A DNA stretch of 64,000 nucleotides from Branchiostoma floridae (lineage: Eukaryota; Chordata; Leptocardii; Amphioxiformes; Branchiostomatidae): positions 427,539 to 491,538 of the forward strand of contig NC_049993.1 in NCBI RefSeq assembly GCF_000003815.2, written 5' to 3'. A program made the translations under genes and the position numbers. This document shows, in pieces, positions 26,926-40,000 of the stretch; within the stretch, counting starts at the first letter, position 1, and each line of letters starts with the position of its first letter. The notes below the pieces were generated by a model. That model worked only from the letters and a program-made list of their open reading frames with translations. It ran no database searches and was not told the DNA's origin.

Positions 26926-27384
26926 TCATTTGACACGCTGAACTCCAGCACATGTTTGCCAGGTGACACACCAACGGCCACATCCACTCCACTTAGATCA
27001 AAGCAGAGGAAAACTCACACTAGAGGTAATGGCCACAAAAAGAGCAAGGCTAAACTCCTGCTGGTAAACTGCCAGAGTGTTAGAAACAAAACTGCTGAAT
27101 TGGCAACTGTGATTGATACTTATAAACCAGACATATTAGCGGGCACAGAGTCATGGCTCAATGAAAACATATCAAGCAGCGAAATATTCCCTGACATCTA
27201 TATAGTTCACCGTAAAGACAGACAAAATGGCCCAGGAGGTGGTGTATTTCAGGCAAACAGGGATGATCTGATTGGCACCCATAGACCAGATCTGGACACA
27301 GACTGTGAGACCATTTGGACATAAACCCAACTTGCAGGAGAGAAACCGCTTATGATTGGTACATACCCCAGACCGGTGTACCGA

Positions 27385-27572
27385 AAGTGCGAAAAGGAAC
27401 GAAAAGGAGCGAAAAGGAACGAAAAGGAACGAAAAGGAAAGTACCGAAAGTGCGAAAAGGAACGAAAAGGAACGAAAAGGAACGAAAGGGAACGAAAGGG
27501 AACGAAAAGGAACGAAAAGGAACGAAAGGGAAAGTACCGAAAGTGCGAAAAGGAACGAAAAGAAACGAAGTA
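27385..27572. repeat. GAAAAGGAAC minisatellite
   Basis: About 10-11 bp units (GAAAAGGAAC and GAAAGGGAAC) with a longer unit boundary GTACCGAAAGTGC recurring near 27378, 27440 and 27533. It lies within the retrotransposon remains. The open frames over it in several directions are repeat artefacts. Confidence 0.9.
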
Positions 27573-29082
27573 TGAAGCAAAGTGAAATAAAATCGATGGG
27601 AATATAAGGTAACGATACTGTGATCGGCAAATGCATATGAAACGGACTTTATTTTTGCATTTTTGCACCTCCATCGGACCAGGGCAATAGTCTGGGTGAG
27701 CTTGACAGCTCTTTAAAGAAGAACTTAATTGCACGACAATTGTACATGGTACAAAAGTACGGCAACAACTATTACATAAAGTACAAAATAGAGGTATAGG
27801 ATAAAGCTTAACAACATAGTTAACATAACAATAAGGGCTAACATGCCTAATTCATTCATATAGTATCATAATGAAGTAGGCTAATCATTAGCTTCAGTAT
27901 TCTTTCTAATAGCAAAGCAGTCCTTGATGTATTTGCCTATATTTGCATTTTTGGAGTTCTGACATCTAAATAAATGTGCAAATCTGTCTGTAGCATCGAA
28001 TATAAAATGGGAACTAAGATAAAATCTGACAATGTAATCATTCTTGGAGATTTCAACACCCCTGGTATTAATTGGGATGCCAGCACAACAGACAACGCTC
28101 AGAACCATACAGGGCAGGCACAGAAACTACTACACTTAGTGGACAACCATGGGCTATTCCAAACAGTTCAGGAACCAACCAGTGATGGTAATATTTAGTG
28201 GTAATATTTTATGGTATATATAACCCAAACATAATAAAAAAAATACACTAGTTCCATGGTTCTAGTGGACGTTAAATTGACACTCAAACAGAACAAAAAC
28301 AAACAAAAACTCATTTGCACGAATTCCGATGAGCCGGCTATCAAAAATGACCTTGAGGACTATGCAACAAACTTTAACCTGAGAACAAAAGAGATGTCAG
28401 TGACACAGAAATGGGATGACTTCAAAGGAAAAATGAAGTACACAATGAACAAGCACATTCCTAGTAAAATGACATCAAGCAGATACAACTTGCCCTGGTT
28501 TCACAGAAACTTAAGAAGACACTGTCGGAAGAAGCAACGTCTTTACAATAAAGCTAAGAGAACAGGGCAAGAGGAAGACTGGAACAAGTACAAGAGGGTA
28601 AAAAAGGAGTGCAGAAAAGCATAAGATCAGCACACTCAAAATACTTGGCGAACATACTGGGAGAAGCTATCACTGACAAACCCAAAACATTCTGGTCATA
28701 CATAAAAGGCCTGAGGAGAGACCTTGTTGGGGTAGCCACTCTAAAGGTGGGGAGCACCGTTATAAGTGACAGTAAGAAAAAAGCAGAAGCACTCAGTTCA
28801 CAGTTTAAAAGTGTATTCACAGCAGAAGACACCACAGACATGCCATCTCTTGGGAACCCCTGCACCCCTGCTATGAAATTTCTACTTATGGTGTAGAAAA
28901 AATGTTGCAAGGCCTTAACCCGTCCAAAGCAGCCGGGCCAGACCAAATACCTCCTTGGTTCCTCAAAATGACAGCCAGTGAAATCGCACCTGTTTAACAT
29001 TTTCCAACAATCGCTTGACACAGGCGAAATCCCCAAAGACTGGAGGGATGCAAATATATGCGCTATTTTCAAAAAGGGAGAT

Positions 29083-29278
29083 AGAGCGGTCCCCAGTAAC
29101 TACGTACAAACCTGTATCACTTACCTGTATTTCCTGTAAACTACTCGAACACATTATCCATAGCCATATCATGAACACTTAGAGCGGTCCCCAGTAACTA
29201 CAGACCTGTATCACTTACCCGTATTTCCTGTAAATTACTCGAACACATTATCCACAGCCATATCATGAAACACTTAGA
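29083..29278. repeat. 98-bp direct duplication inside the reverse-transcriptase remnant
   Basis: AGAGCGGTCCCCAGTAACTA starts at 29083 and again at 29181, and the two blocks agree with a few differences to the end of the second copy. This is a local duplication that further breaks the pseudogene. Confidence 0.85.
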
Positions 29279-29346
29279 AGGTCACAATATGCTAACGGAT
29301 TACCAGCATGGTTTTAGAGCAAAGCGATCCACAGAAACACAGCTTA

Positions 29347-29924
29347 CGAGGGGCGTGCAATTAGTAATGGTCCTGACCCATTTCCCATAGCAGGAGATTA
29401 ATGAAACTTGGCACAGTTATTAGTCTTTCTCTTCATAGGAATCACCCAGAGTTATGCATTTCTCCCATCGTTTGATGCAGCTCTGGACACCGATTTTGTA
29501 GGACACCCCAGGTTGGTCCTCCAACTGATGCCTCATCAATGGCACAAGAGGGACGACCAGGTCTGGGAGCTGTTTCCACAGACTTCCAGCCACGTTTGAA
29601 TTCAGGATGCCAGCGTTTTACAAGGTCATATGATGGGGCATCATCACCATAAGTTTCATTTATTTCATCAAAAGTCTTCTTTGGTGTGCGTCCTTTCAAA
29701 TACAAAAACCGGAACACTGCGCGACACTCAACTGGTTCCATTTCACACCTGGTCCATTTCGCACCTGACTAAGTTCAAACACCAGTAAATCAGAAACCAC
29801 AATTAGTTCAGAGCTGTCTTTTGCAACATAACCCATAGAGATATGAATTATTACACATACAAAATTTCATTTAGATCAGACAACTGGAAGTGGGTCAGGA
29901 CCATTACTTATTGCACGCCCCTCG
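29347..29924 (-). mobile_element. Mariner-type miniature element with a helix-turn-helix ORF, copy 1
   Basis: 578 bp with terminal inverted repeats beginning CGAGGGGCGTGCAAT, flanked by TA on both sides. The minus strand keeps an open frame of 99 codons (29442-29741) resembling the N-terminal DNA-binding part of mariner/SETMAR-type transposases (RAVFRFLYLKG, YGDDAPSYDLVKRWHPEF, SVETAPRPGRP). There is no room for a DDD/DDE catalytic domain, so it is non-autonomous. It is inserted into the reverse-transcriptase region of the non-LTR element and is therefore younger. A second copy in the opposite orientation lies at 59290-59822. Confidence 0.85.
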
Positions 29925-30045
29925 TATTTTGACAGTTCACGACAATAGCTGGGGCACTAAACAATAAAAAGCAGGTGGATCTAGCGATACTTGATTTCAC
30001 TAAAGCCTTCGACAAAGTCCCACATAGCAGACTCATATAAAACTG

Positions 30046-31037
30046 GGCTATATAGATACAGATACAGAAGTCTTGATTGGGAGTGTAATGAGTCTAACGT
30101 GTCACGTTTATTCTTACGTAAGTGTTTCATGCATATTGGCCACCTCTGTCAATACAAACCAACCCCTTCCTTGTAGGTATGGTCATACTTTCAACAATGA
30201 AAATATCGTGTTTAACTTCAAATATAAACATAGAATTACCCTTCTTTCTACATGATCACATATACCTTCACATCAACCGAGACGGGGGCCGATACCAACT
30301 GCCAAGCACCTTTGACCCTTTGCTGACGTCACACTTCCGTTCCGGTTGTATGACTTAGGCTTTGGGTCATTTCAACTTGATAAGGCTCAGAGGACTGATC
30401 GAAACATTGTTGGTAAGCACTTATTTTGTGTACGGATATAAGGTCTTAAAATTGTAACATAGTGTTGACTACCGTCACAGATGAACTTACATTCAAACAC
30501 ACATAGCTGTCGTTTGTATAGTAATACTTCCTCATCATGAATTTCTCAACATTCCCGTAACGTTAGCAAATTCTGCTCACGTGGTTCTTCCCATCGTCCA
30601 CTAGCAGAACAAACTGTTGGGCCGGCTCCAACTCCTGTCCACTTCAACTATTTCCAGCGCGCCTCATCAAGACCCGTCACGTCCCCGCGCACGAGCCTTC
30701 AGATGACATATCAAGTGTAGTTAATGTTTGACATCTCGTCAGCGATATTTCGGTTGCAGAAAACACTCGAGAGTGAGATCGTGTTCATGTTTGGGCTCAG
30801 GTGGCCCATGACTGTAATATATGGCAGTGTGGTGAGCCATGGCGTTATGGCACTAATTGGTGCTGGCTTGCCGCTCCGAAACGGTTCTAATTGGAGCTGG
30901 CTTCCGCCCAGAAGTGTCACTACAGTTCGTACCAAGTGGAGTCAGCGTCTTTCTAGTCACCTGTACGTAGCATAACGCCGTTTGGCACGCGTGTCAGCAT
31001 ACATTTGGCTACATGTATTCATCACTTTCCTGACAAC
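30046..31037. other. GPCR upstream region, no coding exon supported
   Basis: Between the retrotransposon remains and the GPCR start codon. It should contain the GPCR promoter and 5' UTR. I found no clear TATA box and no convincing upstream coding exon. Confidence 0.45.
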
Positions 31038-34000
31038 ATGGTGCAGGCGGCCAACCTCACCAACACGTCCTGGTCCAGCGGAAACACTACCTCTCCTTCC
31101 CAGGGTATCACGTCCGTTCTGTACCTATACCCCCACATCTCTGTCCCAACCCTGGTAGTTGGAGCCGTGATATTTATAGTTGGAGTGGCAGGAAACTCGG
31201 TGGTGGTGGCTAGCGTACTCCGCTTCAGACAGCGAGGCATCTACTTCTACTTGCTGAGCCTGTCGCTGGCAGACTTGTTGGTTCTGCTCTTCGGCCTCCC
31301 CATGAAAATCGCGGAGTGGTTCTTTCTGTCGGAGTGGGTGCTGGGGACCGCCATGTGCAAGATCCTGGCGTATCTACAACTGCTGTCCTTCACTGCGTCT
31401 GTCATGACATTAACGGCCACTGCAATCGAACGGTAAGGTATAGATTGAATGAATGAATGAATGAATGAATGAGTGAGTGAGTGGATGAATGATTGATTGA
31501 ATGAATGAATGGATAAATGGATGAATGAATGAATGAATGAATGGATGAATGAATGAATAAACACATGAACGATGTGTCAAAGTTAAAACTACATTCCCTC
31601 CCCTCACCAAATGGTGCAACAGGCGGCGTCCATCTCCGTTTTTGGAGCCTTGGTTCGTACGGTGTGTGAAACCTCTCAAACCATGTCCAGTAGCATATTG
31701 TTCGTTAGACATTGACACTACAGTGTGTGAAAATAGTGTATCATAGCCCACATCAAAAAGACAATTCTATAAAACATGTTTCCAAGTCGTTTTATCATAT
31801 TTCATATTCAAGAAAAATCATTGCCTGTCCAACCTTAGATTTGATACTAGTAGTATGTAAAACCTTAGCTTTTATGGCATGACCAAAGTTTAGCCCTAAT
31901 GTAGCGTAACGTAACTTCATGTGACGCGCAGGACTACAATGCTGATGAAGGATGAAGTCAGAAACCACAGCAGAGCTGTTGTTTCAAATATTCACCCACT
32001 AAGAACATGAATATGAATATATTCTTGATTGAAAAATGATTCCAGAATAGACCGGTAAAATGAATATACGGAATGTACCAAATTATAATCTTTTTACTAT
32101 TCCTACTCCCCGATGCAACCCTCTTATCTAAATATGCATGGAAACGTTAACAGTTAAGCAACTGGATAAAAACAGCCAGACGTTTCAGACAGCATACACT
32201 GTGTTTCGTCAGTGACTGGTCGATAATCTGGACTTGAAATACTGAATTGATACTTTAATGAGGAAAACTGACCGGTGGTACGTTTTGCTTGCAGTCTGTG
32301 TTTTGAATGCAAGAAGGTTCGCGGCAATGTGGGCAAATCTAGAGAGCTGCCAAAGCTTGCACACGCACACACACTTGCACATACATCCACAGACACGGTC
32401 ACGAGACTACACACACGCACGCACACACACACATGAGCACACATACACGCACAAACATACACAATCACAAGAGCACACACGCATTAGTACACGCACACAT
32501 TCACACACACACGCTCATGCACACGCATACACATGCGCAAACACGCACGCATCTCTGTCAAAATACATCCTGCCGAACACACACACATACACACACACGC
32601 ACGCACGCACACGCACACACATATACACGCACGCGCGCACACACACACGCGCGCACGCACACACTCACACATTACATACACGCGCACACACACACACAAA
32701 CACACGGTCACGAGACCACACACATATGCACACACACATACACATACGCACATACACGCGCACATACATACACGCGCGCACACACACACACACCGATACA
32801 CACACAAACACACACACATATACATACACACACACACAGACAGACACACTCACACACATACACATAGACACACAAACATATGCACACACCTGCACATACA
32901 AAAAGATACTCGCACACATACACAAAGCAAAAAAAAAATAATACAAGATATCATTCGTTGACATGGATAAATTAATTACATGGTCCTATTATCATTCCTA
33001 ATGATATACAATGACCAAAATGTGACATCTCAGATCCACGCGCATGTTGTATGCAGATGACAGTTACCTTCAAACATGTCTGCGTCGCCGCATTGGTTTC
33101 AACAACACAAACAGTTGAAAAATCCAACCTGACAAGTTGAATTTGGTATGTTGAGTTGTTTACTCAGCTACCGCAGATTCCAATGTTATGTGTTGATGAA
33201 GTGTAGTGTGGTATCGGCGAGGAAATGTTGTGGTGAGTTAAAGTGTAAGTGTAGAACCGGTGAGAGTGTTGATGAAGTGTATGTGTAGTGATTGTGAGTC
33301 GATGGTGTGGTGTTGATGAAGTGTAGTGTGGTATCGGCGAGGAAATGTTGTGGTGAGTTAAAGTGTAAGTGTAGTACTGGTGAGGGTGTTGATGAAGTGT
33401 ATGTAACGTTATGGTATTGGTGAAGCAATGTCATTGTGTTTATGAAGTGTATTTGTGAAGCCTATGTGTGGTATTGATGACGCGATGGTGTTGCTGAAGT
33501 GTATATGTGGTATTGGTGAAGCAACGGTGTGGTGTTGATGAAGTGTAAGTGGAGTATAGGTGAGGCGATGGTGTGGTGTTGATGAAGTGTACGTGGAGTA
33601 TAGGTGAGGCGATGGTGTGGTGTTGATGAAGTGTAAGTGGAGTAAAGGTGAGGCGATGGTGTGGTGTTGAGGAAGTGTAAGTGGAGTAAAGGTGAGGCGA
33701 TGGTGTGGTGTTGAGGAAGTGTAAGTGTAGTATAGGTGAGGCGATGGTGTGGTGTTGATGAAGTGTAAGTGGAGTAACGGTGAGGCGATGGTGTGGTGTT
33801 AATGAAGTGTAAGTGTAGTATAGGTGAGGCGATGGTGTGGTGTTGATGACGTGTAAGTGGAGTATAGGTGAGGCGATGGTGTGGTGTTGATGAAGTGTAA
33901 GTGGAGTAACGGTGAGGCGATGGTGTGGTGTTGATGACGTGTAAGTGGAGTATAGGTGAGGCGATGGTGTGGTGTTGATGAAGTGTAAGTGGAGTAACGG

Positions 34001-37000
34001 TGAGGCGATGGTGTGGTGTTGATGAAGTGTAAGTGGAGTAACGGTGAGGCGATGGTGTGGTGTTAATGAAGTGTAAGTGTAGTATAGGTGAGGCGATGGT
34101 GTGGTGTTGATGACGTGTAAGTGGAGTATAGGTGAGGGGATGGTGTGGTGTTGATGAAGTGTAAGTGGAGTATAGGTGAGGCGATGGTGTGGTGTTGATG
34201 AAGTGTAGTATAGGTGAGGCGATGGTGTGGTGTTGATGAAGTGTAGTATAGGTGAGGCGATGGTGTGGTGTTGATGAAGTGTAGTATAGGTGAGGCGATG
34301 GTGCGGTGTTGAAGTGTAAGTGTAGTATAGGTGAGGCGATGGTGCGGTGTTGATGAAGTGTAGTATAGGTGAGGCGATGGTGTGGTGTTGATGAAGTGTA
34401 GTATAGGTGAGGCGATGGTGTGGTGTTGATGACGTGTATGTAGGGTGGGTACCGGTACACGCCGTTTTTTTCTTGTTGGAGTGGTCCAGAAAAAACGGAC
34501 CGGACCAGAAAAAAGTGTAGTGGTCCAATGAGAAAATGAGCAGATTATGTCGGCAGGTGCTCACGTGCTAGGGGTTTACCAGCCCAAGGAAACAACAAGA
34601 GCGAAGTGTTCACAGATAACACGTTTTCATAGATAATTAGGTCCCGGTTCAGGTCCAGACCTAGACCTGGTCCTCTGGTCCTGGACCATACCTAGACTTG
34701 ATTTTCTGTACGTGTATTTGTGGTGTTGGTAAACCTTCAGGCGAGGATGTGGTGTTAGCGTGTAAGCCAATATCTTGAATATCTTTCTACAGGAAATTTG
34801 TGATCTTGAACCCTGTGAAGGCCCGTACCCAGCAGGTCAGGCGCAGGGCGTGCCGCGCGCTGCTACTCGTGTGGGGTATATCTCTCATTCTCAGCTCCCC
34901 GATCCTGTTCCCTGTGGTAAGTTATTTGAGCCATTGTTACCATTACCCTAGTTGCATAGTTTAGTTCTGAGGAAATATAGCAGGAACGTCTCCAAACCGT
35001 GTTTTTGAGATCACATGGCGTAGCCTTGTTACAAAAGGTAGTACTGTGAAGTGTGCAGGTATTATGTTAGTAATCCTCCCCCGCCCCATGTCTATGTCAC
35101 ACTACAGTCATTGGTCTCGTTGGCAGGAACGAATATTCTTATCAAAGACCTGTTTCTTGGTACTGCTTATGCTAGGGTCACATTTGTACCGATGTCTGTA
35201 GGAGGTGGAGCCCCGGTCGGGCTCTGAAGTCACCAGTTTTGTTCAAGTGGACTGCCGGACAAGGCTTAGGTCACATTTCCAAACCGGGGCCCGGCCGGGC
35301 AGCTTTCGGGAGCCAAAAGAAGGATATAAAAGATCAAAATGCACAAAATGTAAAAATGAGATTCATGAGTATAATATGCGTATATTTCTAGGTATACGTT
35401 TTAATTTTTCGTCTCTTAAAACATCCCGGCCGGGCCCCTGTTTGGGAATGTGACCTAAACCTCTCGGTGTTTTCACGGTTAGGTAACGGTGTCCGTTTGT
35501 CGCTGGGCACCGGGCTGATTTTAACTACCGTCTTGTCCACAATGGCCCAGTAGCCGCAGGGTGTCGCAATGGCCACGTAGGTGCAAGTGAAGCTCGCAAC
35601 TGCACGGCCCAGCTTCGGAACGTGCGGTCACTAAAGAAGGCCGAAAAGTTAAAAAGTTGTCCGTTTTAAGAAAATGCCGAGACGACATGCAAAATCTTAT
35701 AGAGGAGTACTGGGCTAACATTTTTGCTCATCCTCTGATGGAATATGACGGCCCAAGACCAGCTACATTTTTAGCTAATCCCGTGCGTCCCGTCCTGCTA
35801 CTATCCTGAGGGGATACATGTAAGCCACGCATGCAGCATGGCCGCTAGAATGTCCAAAGGTTTCCGCGTTATGAAACAGAAAGAACGTGATGTATGTTAA
35901 CAACTTAAATACATAAAGAACTGGTATGGATGAAATATATTTCTTTTGTTTCTGACGTTTCATTTCTTTCGTAGTTCGTACGGAGGCGATACCACTTACG
36001 GATTCCAAAAGATTGCCCACGTTTTGGCACGTAGACAGCACATATGTGCACATACGGTGGTCTGTACCCTTAGCTTAAGCGACGTGAATGTTGCAGACTT
36101 GCATTAAAGAGTGCCAGATGTAGTTTGTGGGGCGGAGGTGCCAGTTTTGAACTGATAGTTTCAGACCGACTCTGCGTGTAATAACATACGCACTGCTGTG
36201 ATCAGCACCAAGGCCAGCTCTATGTGTTATGTAACCCGGGAATATGATTGAACCGGGCGGAGCTATATGTACTTTCTTCACTGGCAAAAGTAGGAGCTGT
36301 GCAGGAGAATTATACTTGGTACGAAAGTGATTGATTTCGAACCTTTTACTTTGACCATTAAGTTTCCATTTTCCGCGACGCATTTTGAAATGGTCTTTCA
36401 TCGCAAAAGGCACATAAATGTCCACCGTAAAAGCTGGTGGACTAGACTATATTTTAGATAATGCTTAAAAGATATCTCTTCTCACATGTTCCTCGTTAAT
36501 CTCGTCTGCATCCAAACTATTTTTTGGCTGAAATTAATGTCTGTTCCCAACATCTAGATGATAGTTACTGTTACTTTGAACGGACATTTCACTGACGTCC
36601 GTGTTTAAGAAGACACATCAGAGAAAATCGCAAATCAAAAATGAGTTCGCTACTAGTTTTACTGCGCGCGTGTACAGACGATGTAAGAATAGATAAACGC
36701 CAAACATTTGTGAAGAAAGTTGCATACTGTGGGAGAAAAACAAGAGTGAAAACAAGTGATTTAAGGGATTTTACTTCACGTGAACGGAATAAAAGGTCCG
36801 AAAACGACATTTATTTTTTCCTGCAGACGACGGTGCCCTTTGAAGGTNNNNNNNNNNNNNNNNNNNNNNNNNNNNNNNNNNNNNNNNNNNNNNNNNNNNN
36901 NNNNNNNNNNNNNNNNNNNNNNNNNNNNNNNNNNNNNNNNNNNNNNNNNNNNNNNNNNNNNNNNNNNNNNNNNNNNNNNNNNNNNNNNNNNNNNNTGGCA

Positions 37001-40000
37001 GCCAGGAAAGGGGGATATCGAGGCACAAATCCAGACGAAAAGGGTGGAACATGTTAGTCACCAACTTTTCTATGCAATAGCGGTATTAAATCTACAATTA
37101 TATTGGATTGTAATTTTTTGTATTTTGTGCAAGCGTTCTGGTCCAGGCAAGCAGCCCGCGATGATGATGATAATGATTAAAAGTGTGTAGGGTACCTTAT
37201 TTGTTAACATTTGTATGTTTTATTGTTTCATTGTGAAAGATACAAGGTAGTAATAAAACCCTAGGGACTCATAGATACCTATTACTGTATTAAGCGGTGA
37301 CAGTCCGTACGTAGACACTCACATGATTTGGTTACATGAATGACATCGATTTTATTATGAAATCCATTACGGTAAAACACATTTTTATGATTTTGACTGA
37401 TTTTGCTCAGGGATCGAAATACATTCTCTGCTTATTTGCACTGCTAACGTTACACATGACAAAAATTATTTGCACTGCAACACATGACAAATTTTTTGTA
37501 CCAAAACATTTTTGCGTGCACAGTACAAGAATGACAAATTAGTCGTACTAACTATTTCATTGCGGTCCAACCAACAATTGTATCGATATCAAATGCGTAA
37601 GCACCTAGGTAGAAAGTTGAAGGACTGTGTCTAACATACACGTGAACTAAATCTGTAGCACAAGGGCTATGATCAGTATGCCTTGCAGCATGCGAATGCC
37701 CCAAACATAGAATGTTCAACTCGTATGAATGCCTATTTGTGACGTTGGTTAACATATAAGATTTTAGACGCTCTATCCGGGCAGAAAGAAAAGATCTTAG
37801 GCTTTCGGTCAGTCCTCTGTCCTTCTTAAGTTGAGATGACCAAAAGCCCGTGTCGTGAGCTGACCGCGAGACATCTGTCTTGTGAATGTCTTTTCCACAT
37901 ATCCAGAAGGAAGTAGCTTTCTTATGTGTCAATCATGCGGCAACTTCTAGCATTGAGTGTATTGATTGAAATCCTTTTTGAATATTTTTTTCATATTTGA
38001 CCTGTTTGGTTTATCTCGTGGCAGCTGCTGGGTAAAATGCTTGAGGAAGATCCGAAACAGACGAGACTCCACGGATCCAGACTCGGACAATGTCCTGTCG
38101 GCTCACGGCCGGGGAAACCCTCTCAAGGTAGGAGACGGGATTTTCTGGTCCGATTGTCGTCCTCAACATGTCTGATAGGCAAGTAGCTTGTACGTGAACC
38201 AACCTGTTGTCTACAGCTATGTGTTGAACCGTTTGCCCTGGACATGCCATGGCCTTCATAATCAATGAGAAAATGCTAAACGTTAACAAATTGATAGGTA
38301 GTTGATTCGAATTCAAAACTCGTGACATTTGGGAATAAACTAGAGGTGAACATTTGGAATTCGACAAAATTCTGCAATTCGACAAAATTCTACAACAAAA
38401 TTGAATTTTTGAAAAGTAAAATTCATTATTAATCATTTGAAAGAGGTTTTGATTCTTTTAACTATTGTTTTCGCTTTTTTGTTCTTGTTTGTTTTCATTC
38501 GCTCCCGGTTGTTCCCGGTGTTCCGTAGTAATATGTACGGGTATGGGTATGGGTTGAAATATCTTACTTATCCCAATCTACCATTAATATGTTATAATGT
38601 TTTCTCTTTGGATACTTATTGAAGGTCATCAAGTTGATGGCAGGTCTCGTGCTGGTGTTCACGATGTGCTGGGCGCCCCTCCTCATCTACAACCTGCTCG
38701 TCAAGTTTGAGGTGATTTCCCGCTACACCCAGGCGGCGTACATCCTCAAGCTGGCGCTGCATCTCCTGGCGTACTCCAACAGCTGCGTCAACCCGGTCTG
38801 CTACGCTTTCCTTTCGCGACATTTTAGGTAAGTTTACATACCACTGCGAAAGTTCTAATCCCAATGATCCAAATGGTGACCGGCATACAGTACTCATTTA
38901 AGTTTTATTGGGATACAAATTGACCCCTGGTAATTTTAATCATTTTTTTTTGCTTCCAGTTTTGACTGGTATGACTTATGACCTGGCCAAGTGAGTGTGA
39001 CAACAGTTGAGCTAGGCGGTAGATGGTGCCGCAAGCAGTCATTATAATTTTTTATTGCTTCATAACCATAACACAGTTATGGGTTGAAATATCTTTATGT
39101 TTATGATAATGTTCTTCTTCATATCTTCAGAAGATACTTTAGGCCATTTTTTGCCACCCCCCCTGTACCCTTGGGTTACAATGGCCTAAAATTTGGTATA
39201 GGGGTACATTAGGTATTTATTCAAAGGATCCATGTTCAAGGCAAAAAACACTTCAAATGATCTATTGGGGGATTTTTTGTGGGGTATTTTTTGATTTAAA
39301 GGTTGCCGTGCCGGGGTTGATGACCTCTTTAATTTGTCATTGACCCCACCACCGGTATTGTTAGGTCTCCCAGGTGTGTCTGACTGATCCTATGAGGTGA
39401 TCAGTCAATGAGCTGAAACTTGTTGCAGGGATATGCCTTGGACTTACGCCAAATAGCCAAATTATATTGTATTTTTGCCTCTCTAGTTTTTATCACTTCA
39501 ATGTAATTTTCCATTTTCTTTATGTACTATTTCGTCATTTGTCTTACCATGTAGTGTTCTTGAACAAGACACAAGGATATGAAAACATTCTACTGAAAAC
39601 CACGGACTTCTAACGTTAAAAAGCAAAACAATTTCTTTGTAGGAGTAGCTTCATGCAGAGTTGCAGATGTCTGCCACCCCCTTTACGTGGCAGGTCCCGT
39701 AGTGGCAACTGGATGACCAGCCGTACAACAGTGATGAGGGATACCACGTTCGTCAGCGGGACACGCCGGTCCAAAGCACCAATCCAGGTTGACAGAACGA
39801 CCGAGTTACCAGGTGATGTGAACAGAGATACTGGATACACCACAGACAGCACCTGTACCACCTGTCAGCATCGATGGAATAACAGACACAGCTCTATCCA
39901 AGGCAGCACAACAAGTCGATCTGAGTCACTAGGAAGCGCAAAGCTTCGTGTAACACTGCGCAGATCCAACACTAGCACTACCCATACATGCTCGCTTACA

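Larger units (their letters stand above)
26930..30045 (+). mobile_element. Decayed non-LTR retrotransposon (CR1/jockey-like ORF2), interrupted
   Basis: Plus-strand fragments follow ORF2 order. Endonuclease start at 27050-27320 (LLLVNCQSVRNK, ILAGTESWL, GPGGGVF), endonuclease middle at 28015-28197 (IILGDFNTPGINWD), linker at 28256-28625 (PWFHRNLRRHCRKKQRLYNK), reverse-transcriptase N part from about 28640 to 29340 (LNPSKAAGPDQIPPWFLK, DWRDANICAIFKKGD, HGFRAKRSTETQL), and more RT at 29927-30045 (LAILDFTKAFDKVPH). It is broken by frameshifts and stops, by a minisatellite at about 27385-27572 with unrelated sequence to 28000, and by a mariner-type element at 29347-29924. The YxDD catalytic motif and the 3' end are not seen. 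Inactive host retroelement; the clade is approximate. Confidence 0.85.

Noticed and set aside
27172..27734. Open frames with repeated Phe/Val/Pro/Arg/Ser or Lys/Glu/Arg
   Set aside because: They read the GAAAAGGAAC minisatellite in different frames.
29442..29741. SETMAR-like gene
   Set aside because: Only the helix-turn-helix part is present, inside a short element with inverted termini; no SET or catalytic transposase domain.
32258..32964. Several open frames with His-Thr or Cys-Val repeats
   Set aside because: Products of the CA microsatellite on both strands.
33440..34564. Minus-strand open frame of 374 codons with His/Thr/Pro repeats
   Set aside because: It lies over the 45-bp minisatellite of the GPCR intron and two frames are open at once; a composition artefact.
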